Below the pieces are notes generated by a model. It made no database searches. It had not been told where the DNA came from and was given only the letters and a program-made list of their open reading frames with translations. A stretch of DNA of 64,000 bases from an uncultured Eggerthella sp. (GTDB lineage: Bacteria > Actinomycetota > Coriobacteriia > Coriobacteriales > Eggerthellaceae): NCBI GenBank assembly GCA_905203045.1, contig CAJKUH010000006.1, forward strand, positions 16,769 to 80,768. The letters run 5' to 3'. Both the position numbers and the translations under genes were made by a program. Of the stretch, positions 59,887-64,000 are shown in pieces. The number at the start of each line of letters is the position of its first letter. Positions within the stretch are counted from its first letter, which is position 1.

Positions 59887-61467
59887 ATGAGCAAGGGAAC
59901 CTATTCCTTCACCACTCCCATTTACTACGTCAACGCGGCTCCTCACCTGGGCACGGCCTACACTACCATTGCCGCCGATGCGGTTGCACGCTACCAGCGC
60001 ATGAACGGCTACGATGTGGCATTTGTAACCGGCATGGACGAGCACGGCCAGAAGGTTGCCGACACGGCAGCTTCCAAGGGCATGACGCCGCAGGACTGGT
60101 GCGATTCCATGGAACCGGCCTTCCGCGATTGCTGGGACATGCTCGACATCACCTACACCGACTTCGTTCGCACCACCGAGCCCCGTCACGCCGAAACCGT
60201 GAAGAAGTTCTGGCAGGACCTTTACGACAAGGGCTACTGCTACAAGGGCTCCTACGAGGGCTGGTACTGTGTTCACGAGGAAACCTACTACAACGAAAGC
60301 GACCTTCTGAAGAACGACGAAGGCGAATTCGTATGTCCCGACTGCAAGCGCCCTGTTCAGAAGGCAAGCGGCGAAGAAAACTGGTTCTTCAAGCTTTCCG
60401 AGTTCCAGGAGCCCTTGCTGAAATACTACGAGGAACACCCTGAGTTCATCCGCCCCGAAACGCGCAAGAACGAAATCGTTTCCTTCGTGAAGAGCGGCCT
60501 GAAAGACCTTTCCATTTCCCGTTCTACCTTTGACTGGGGCGTTCCGCTGCCCTTCGATGAAGGCCACGTTGCCTATGTGTGGGCAGACGCGCTGCTGGCA
60601 TACTTTACGGGCATCGGCTATGCCAGCGAAGAGCGCGCCGGCGAATTCGAGCAGCGCTGGCCCATGCAGTACCACTTCGTGGGCAAGGACATCACGCGCT
60701 TCCACTGCGTGATTTGGCCCGCCATGCTGATGGCTGCCGGCCTGCCCATTCCCCGTACGGTGTTCGGCCACGGCTTCCTGCTTACCAAGGGCGAAAAGAT
60801 GTCCAAGTCCAAGGGCAATGCCGTAAAGCCTGCCGACCTGGTAAAGGCGTTCGGCGTTGATGCATACCGCTACTACTTCCTTTCCGATGTTCAGTTCGGC
60901 CACGACGGCTCCGTTTCCATCGAGCGCATGGTTCAGGTGTACAACGCCGACTTAGCAAACACCTGGGGCAACCTGTGCAGCCGCGTGTTCAACATGACCA
61001 AGAAGTACTTCGACGGCAAGGTGCCTGCTGCTCCCGCCGGCGCCGAGGAAAACCCGCTGCGCGAGATCGCCGACACGTTGTACGCCGAGTACGACAAGTG
61101 CATGGGCGACGTTGACTTCACGGGTGCCGCTGCTGCGGTCCAGAAGCTGGCAAGCCGCGTGAACCTGTACGTGGAAGATTCCGCTCCGTGGAACCTTGCC
61201 AAGAGCGAGGAAACCGCTGACGAGCTGGCTGCTGTTATCTACAATGCGTTGGAGGCCATCCGCATCATCGCACTGTACATGGCGCCCTTCGCACCCAACA
61301 CGTCCGCCGAGGTGTTCAACCGCCTGAGCCTGGGCGATATCTTCGCAACCACCGACATCGAGGCAGCGACGGCTTGGGGTCAGCTTGAAGCAGGCTCTCC
61401 TGTTTCCGTGGGCGATCCGCTGTATCCGCGCCTGGATGCCGATGCCATCGACCTTTCCATCGAGTAA
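59887..61467 (+). CDS. metG: Methionyl-tRNA synthetase
   Basis: 526 residues. The class I HIGH-like signature is in NAAPHLGTAY (17-26), with zinc-type Cys in FVCPDCKRPV and KMSKSKGN at about 303-310. The C-terminal tRNA-binding (EMAP) domain is missing, so this is the short form. The ATG at 59887 is the first start before the conserved YSFTTPIYYV; the upstream frame is non-coding. It is followed by tatD, a flavoprotein and rsmA in the same direction, an order (metG-tatD-...-rsmA) common in Gram-positives. A TAAAAT at 59780 may be its -10. Confidence 0.96.
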   Translation: MSKGTYSFTTPIYYVNAAPHLGTAYTTIAADAVARYQRMNGYDVAFVTGMDEHGQKVADTAASKGMTPQDWCDSMEPAFRDCWDMLDITYTDFVRTTEPRHAETVKKFWQDLYDKGYCYKGSYEGWYCVHEETYYNESDLLKNDEGEFVCPDCKRPVQKASGEENWFFKLSEFQEPLLKYYEEHPEFIRPETRKNEIVSFVKSGLKDLSISRSTFDWGVPLPFDEGHVAYVWADALLAYFTGIGYASEERAGEFEQRWPMQYHFVGKDITRFHCVIWPAMLMAAGLPIPRTVFGHGFLLTKGEKMSKSKGNAVKPADLVKAFGVDAYRYYFLSDVQFGHDGSVSIERMVQVYNADLANTWGNLCSRVFNMTKKYFDGKVPAAPAGAEENPLREIADTLYAEYDKCMGDVDFTGAAAAVQKLASRVNLYVEDSAPWNLAKSEETADELAAVIYNALEAIRIIALYMAPFAPNTSAEVFNRLSLGDIFATTDIEAATAWGQLEAGSPVSVGDPLYPRLDADAIDLSIE

Positions 61468-61485
61468 GTGGAAGCGGTCGGAACA

Positions 61486-62478
61486 ATGACCGAGGGAACG
61501 CAATCGCTGAACGCCGTCTTCGTTGAGGAGGGGGCGTTCAGCGTTTCCTTTTTTCAGAAACGCAAGCACCATAAGTACCGCGAAGTGGAGGCGCCTGTTT
61601 TGGGTGCTCCGGTGGCGGATACGCACGCTCACCTTGAAATGTTGAAGAACCCTGCTGGTGAGCTGGCGAAATGTGCGTATCACAACGTTCGTTTCGTATG
61701 CGCGATGTGCGACCCCGCCGAAGACGACCGCACCACGTTCGAAAACCTCAAGGCGTGGCAGGAAGGCGCGCGCACCACGCTTGAGGAAGCGGGTTTGGCG
61801 CAGTACGTTCCTCGTATTCCGCACCTGCGCATTGCCACGGGCGTGCATCCGCACAATGCCAAGCTGTGGGATACGCGCATGGAGCGCACGCTGGTGAGCC
61901 GTTTGGCCGACCCGCGCGTCTGTGCGCTGGGCGAAGTGGGGCTCGATTACCACTACGATCTTTCACCGCGCGCAATGCAGCGGGGGGTGTTCCGCCGTCA
62001 GGTGCAGCTTGCCAAGATGGCGGGCATCCCGCTTATCCTGCATATGCGCGAGGCGCACGACGAAGGCTTGGCCATTCTAGAAGACGAGGGCTTCCCCGAG
62101 GCGGGGGTGCTGCTGCACTGCTTCAACCTTGACGAAGAGGCGCTCGCACCGTGGGCTGAGCACGGCTGCTACATTGCCTATGGCGGCCCCATCACGTTCA
62201 AAAAGGCTGATGAGGCGCGTGCAGCTGCCACGAAGGGGCCGCACAACCTGCTGCTCACCGAAACCGACAGCCCGTACATGACCCCCGAGCCCATGCGCGG
62301 TGTGGATTGCGGACCGGCTCATGTGATCTTCACGGCGGAAAAGCTGTTGGAGGTTCTGGGCAAGCAGTCGGAAGAGGAACGCGCAGAATTGCTGGCCCAG
62401 CTGTACCGTAATGCGCTGGGCTTGCTGGACCGCGAGCCTACTGCTTGGCAGCTAAGCCATGCGGCGAAGGATGCGTAG
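61486..62478 (+). CDS. tatD: TatD family hydrolase
   Basis: About 330 residues. PVADTHAHLEM holds the HxH metal motif, with ALGEVGLDYHYD, LILHMREAHDE, LLHCFN and LLTETDSPYM as the other metal and catalytic blocks. TatD is a metal-dependent 3'-5' DNase. The start is unclear: the ATG at 61486 is the only one before the domain apart from a GTG at 61468 abutting metG, and the first 30 residues overlap a terminator-like hairpin at 61505-61554. Confidence 0.9.
   Translation: MTEGTQSLNAVFVEEGAFSVSFFQKRKHHKYREVEAPVLGAPVADTHAHLEMLKNPAGELAKCAYHNVRFVCAMCDPAEDDRTTFENLKAWQEGARTTLEEAGLAQYVPRIPHLRIATGVHPHNAKLWDTRMERTLVSRLADPRVCALGEVGLDYHYDLSPRAMQRGVFRRQVQLAKMAGIPLILHMREAHDEGLAILEDEGFPEAGVLLHCFNLDEEALAPWAEHGCYIAYGGPITFKKADEARAAATKGPHNLLLTETDSPYMTPEPMRGVDCGPAHVIFTAEKLLEVLGKQSEEERAELLAQLYRNALGLLDREPTAWQLSHAAKDA
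61505..61554 (+). terminator. Terminator-like hairpin inside the 5' part of tatD
   Basis: CGCTGAACGCC (61505-61515) pairs perfectly with GGCGTTCAGCG (61533-61543), followed by TTTCCTTTTTT. It looks like the metG terminator, but the tatD frame reads through it. Confidence 0.7.
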
Positions 62479-62479
62479 T

Positions 62480-63025
62480 ATGACTCGTTGGGTAGTTGTC
62501 AACGGTTCGCCGCGGTTGAACGGCAAAAGCGCTCGCGTGGTACGTATGCTTAAGATGCTTATCGAGCAGCGTACGCCGGAAGTGGAGCTTGTCGAGTTCG
62601 AAGTTGGACGCATGGACGTTTCCGGATGCAACGGCTGTGAATTCTGCCGCACCAACGACGAATGCATCATGGACGACGACATGACGCAGCTCATCGATGC
62701 GCTGGACAGCGCTGATAGAGTGCTGTTGGTGGTGCCGGTGTACTTCGCGGGGGCTCCTTCGCAGATGAAGGCGGTGCTTGACAGGCTGCAGCCGTACTTC
62801 TGGCCGTACCTGGAGCGCAAGAAGGCAGGCGAAGCGCTACCGGAAAAGCGCCCTTTGTCGCTTTTCGTGGTGGGCGATGGCGGCGACCCGCACGGGTACG
62901 ATCCGCTTGTTGCCAGCGTCCGTTCCTCTATGGCGCTCGCTGGATTTTCGATTGAAGAAGTGATTCCGCTTATCGGCATCAAGCACGTTAAGCCGGAACA
63001 TTTGGGAAAGTGGGGTGTTGCCTAA
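62480..63025 (+). CDS. NAD(P)H-dependent FMN reductase / flavodoxin-fold protein
   Basis: 181 residues: VVVNGSPRLNGKSARVV (FMN-phosphate loop), the GCNGCEFCR cysteine motif followed by CIMDDDM (iron-sulfur flavoprotein-like), and VVPVYFAGAPSQMKAVLDR. It belongs to the NADPH-dependent FMN reductase family. The ATG follows tatD's TAG by one base, and the gene overlaps rsmA by one base. Confidence 0.88.
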   Translation: MTRWVVVNGSPRLNGKSARVVRMLKMLIEQRTPEVELVEFEVGRMDVSGCNGCEFCRTNDECIMDDDMTQLIDALDSADRVLLVVPVYFAGAPSQMKAVLDRLQPYFWPYLERKKAGEALPEKRPLSLFVVGDGGDPHGYDPLVASVRSSMALAGFSIEEVIPLIGIKHVKPEHLGKWGVA

Positions 63026-63903
63026 TGGGCAAGCTTTCATATTTGGCAAGCGTTGCCGAAACGCGCGCGGTGCTTGAAGCCCATGGCCTTATGACGAAGA
63101 AGGCGCTGGGGCAGCATTTCCTTATCAACGATGGCATCGTACAGCACATCTGCGATTTGGCAGAGCTTTGCCCCGAAGACAAAGTGCTGGAAGTGGGCCC
63201 CGGCATCGGCACGCTGACCGTTGCCTTGTTGCAGCGTGCCGGCCAGGTGTGCTCCATCGAAATGGACGCCGATTTGCCGGCGGTGTTGGCAGAAACCTGC
63301 GCTGAATGGGCCGACCGGTTCACGCTTATTCCCGGCGATGCCCTGGCGGTAGCGCCTTCGCAGGTGCCGTTTGCGCCGAACAAGCTTGCGGCCAATTTGC
63401 CCTATGCGGTGGCGGCAACCATCGTGCTCGACTTCTTCGAACGCTATGAATCGCTGCAGAGCCAAACCATCATGGTGCAGGCCGAAGTTGCCGATCGCAT
63501 GTGCGCGAAAATCGGCACGAAGAACTACGGAGCCTATACGGTGAAGCTGGGCCTTTTGGCTGAATACCATGGCCGTTTCGCGGTTTCCGAGGGGAACTTC
63601 TTCCCGCCACCGCGCGTGAAGAGTGCCGTTATCCGCCTTGACCGTCGCGCCGATCAGCTGCCTGACGACTTGCGCCGTGCAACCATGATCATGGCTGATG
63701 CGTCGTTCGCCAACCGCCGCAAGACCATTGCGAACTCGCTGAAAACCTACTTCTCGAACCCGCAAACGCATGACGACCGTATGCTGGCGTGCATCCCTGA
63801 AACGCTTGAGCAGGCAGGCGTTTCAGCGAAGGCGCGCGGTGAATCGTTGGAACGCGAAGCGTTTATCGAGCTGGGCAAGGCGTATCTTGCCATGCATAAA
63901 TAA
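63025..63903 (+). CDS. rsmA: 16S rRNA (adenine1518/1519-N6) dimethyltransferase
   Basis: 292 residues. KKALGQHFLINDGIVQHI is the KsgA start, LEVGPGIGTLT motif I, KLAANLPYAVA the NLPY catalytic motif, and FFPPPRVKSAVIRL and ADASFANRRKTIANSL the family's C-terminal blocks. It dimethylates two adjacent adenines near the 3' end of 16S rRNA. TAATG overlap with the previous gene. Confidence 0.96.
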   Translation: MGKLSYLASVAETRAVLEAHGLMTKKALGQHFLINDGIVQHICDLAELCPEDKVLEVGPGIGTLTVALLQRAGQVCSIEMDADLPAVLAETCAEWADRFTLIPGDALAVAPSQVPFAPNKLAANLPYAVAATIVLDFFERYESLQSQTIMVQAEVADRMCAKIGTKNYGAYTVKLGLLAEYHGRFAVSEGNFFPPPRVKSAVIRLDRRADQLPDDLRRATMIMADASFANRRKTIANSLKTYFSNPQTHDDRMLACIPETLEQAGVSAKARGESLEREAFIELGKAYLAMHK

Positions 63904-63932
63904 CGCATTCGATTCTTTTCCGGCGGGGCATG

Positions 63933-63952
63933 GGGCACTGCGTCTCGTGCCC
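63933..63952 (+). other. Short hairpin after rsmA
   Basis: GGGCAC and GTGCCC pair eight bases apart in the space between rsmA and the next gene, without a T-run. Confidence 0.35.
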
Positions 63953-63987
63953 TTCGCAAGATTTCGATTCACAGCGAAAGGAACCAG

Positions 63988-64000
63988 ATGGCAAAGGCCA
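63988..64000 (+). CDS. Start of a gene cut by the window end
   Basis: ATGGCAAAGGCC behind AAAGGAACCAG; only MAKA is inside the window, so the product cannot be named. Confidence 0.5.

Noticed and set aside
1..64000. tRNA, rRNA and complete insertion sequences
   Set aside because: No T-loop-like GGTTCGAATCC context, rRNA segment or transposase gene was seen by eye; a covariance search was not possible.

Overview
The window is about 57-58 % G+C and densely coded. Gene content (a TRAP-TAXI transporter, paired YhgE/Pip membrane proteins, an oleate hydratase, a LytS-type kinase with a winged-helix response regulator, and many GTG/TTG starts behind strong AGGAGG-type sites) suggests an actinobacterium of the class Coriobacteriia, most likely Eggerthellaceae. 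This is inferred from gene content only; no marker RNA gene is present.

Positions 1-10.4 kb: the start of a sugar-nucleotide reductase gene; a TAXI-type TRAP uptake system (lipoprotein receptor and fused permease) divergent from a LysR regulator; then a minus-strand operon pxpB-pxpC-accB-accC-DUF1445-pxpA. This operon combines 5-oxoprolinase, D-glutamate cyclase-like and biotin carboxylase/carrier subunits. Positions 10.7-31 kb: two YhgE/Pip proteins, a flavin-binding-fold protein, a toxin-antitoxin-like pair, a large secreted M6 protease, an opine-dehydrogenase-like/racemase pair, a two-component system whose regulator is frameshifted, LysR/EamA and M18 genes and a second EamA transporter. 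Positions 31-36 kb: oleate hydratase, an ABC ATPase whose permease is reduced to a 20-codon stub, a methyltransferase and a flavodoxin with a DtxR-like dyad.

Positions 36.0-54.3 kb hold a type 1 BREX phage-defence locus: brxA, brxB, brxC, pglX, pglZ, brxL. It is unusual in four ways. (1) brxA carries a run of nine G near its start that puts the good start codon out of frame, as expected of a slipped-strand ON/OFF switch. (2) pglX is split into an N-terminal methyltransferase gene and a distant C-terminal gene, about 3.55 kb apart. (3) The gap holds a SIR2-like gene, a DUF3800 gene with six copies of a two-hairpin RNA-like repeat, and an unrecognised 438-residue gene. (4) Two LexA-type (SOS) boxes lie in the locus, one upstream of brxA and one in front of the unrecognised gene. 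Together they suggest a switchable, possibly damage-inducible BREX island carrying additional defence cargo.

Positions 54.3-64 kb return to ordinary chromosome: DegV, an ArsR/HMA/P-type ATPase metal-efflux set, a YgjP-like metallopeptidase, metG, tatD, a flavin reductase and rsmA. Intergenic spaces carry several dispersed repeat families. Four separate places look frameshifted, so some may be assembly errors; this caveat applies to the brxA reading as well.
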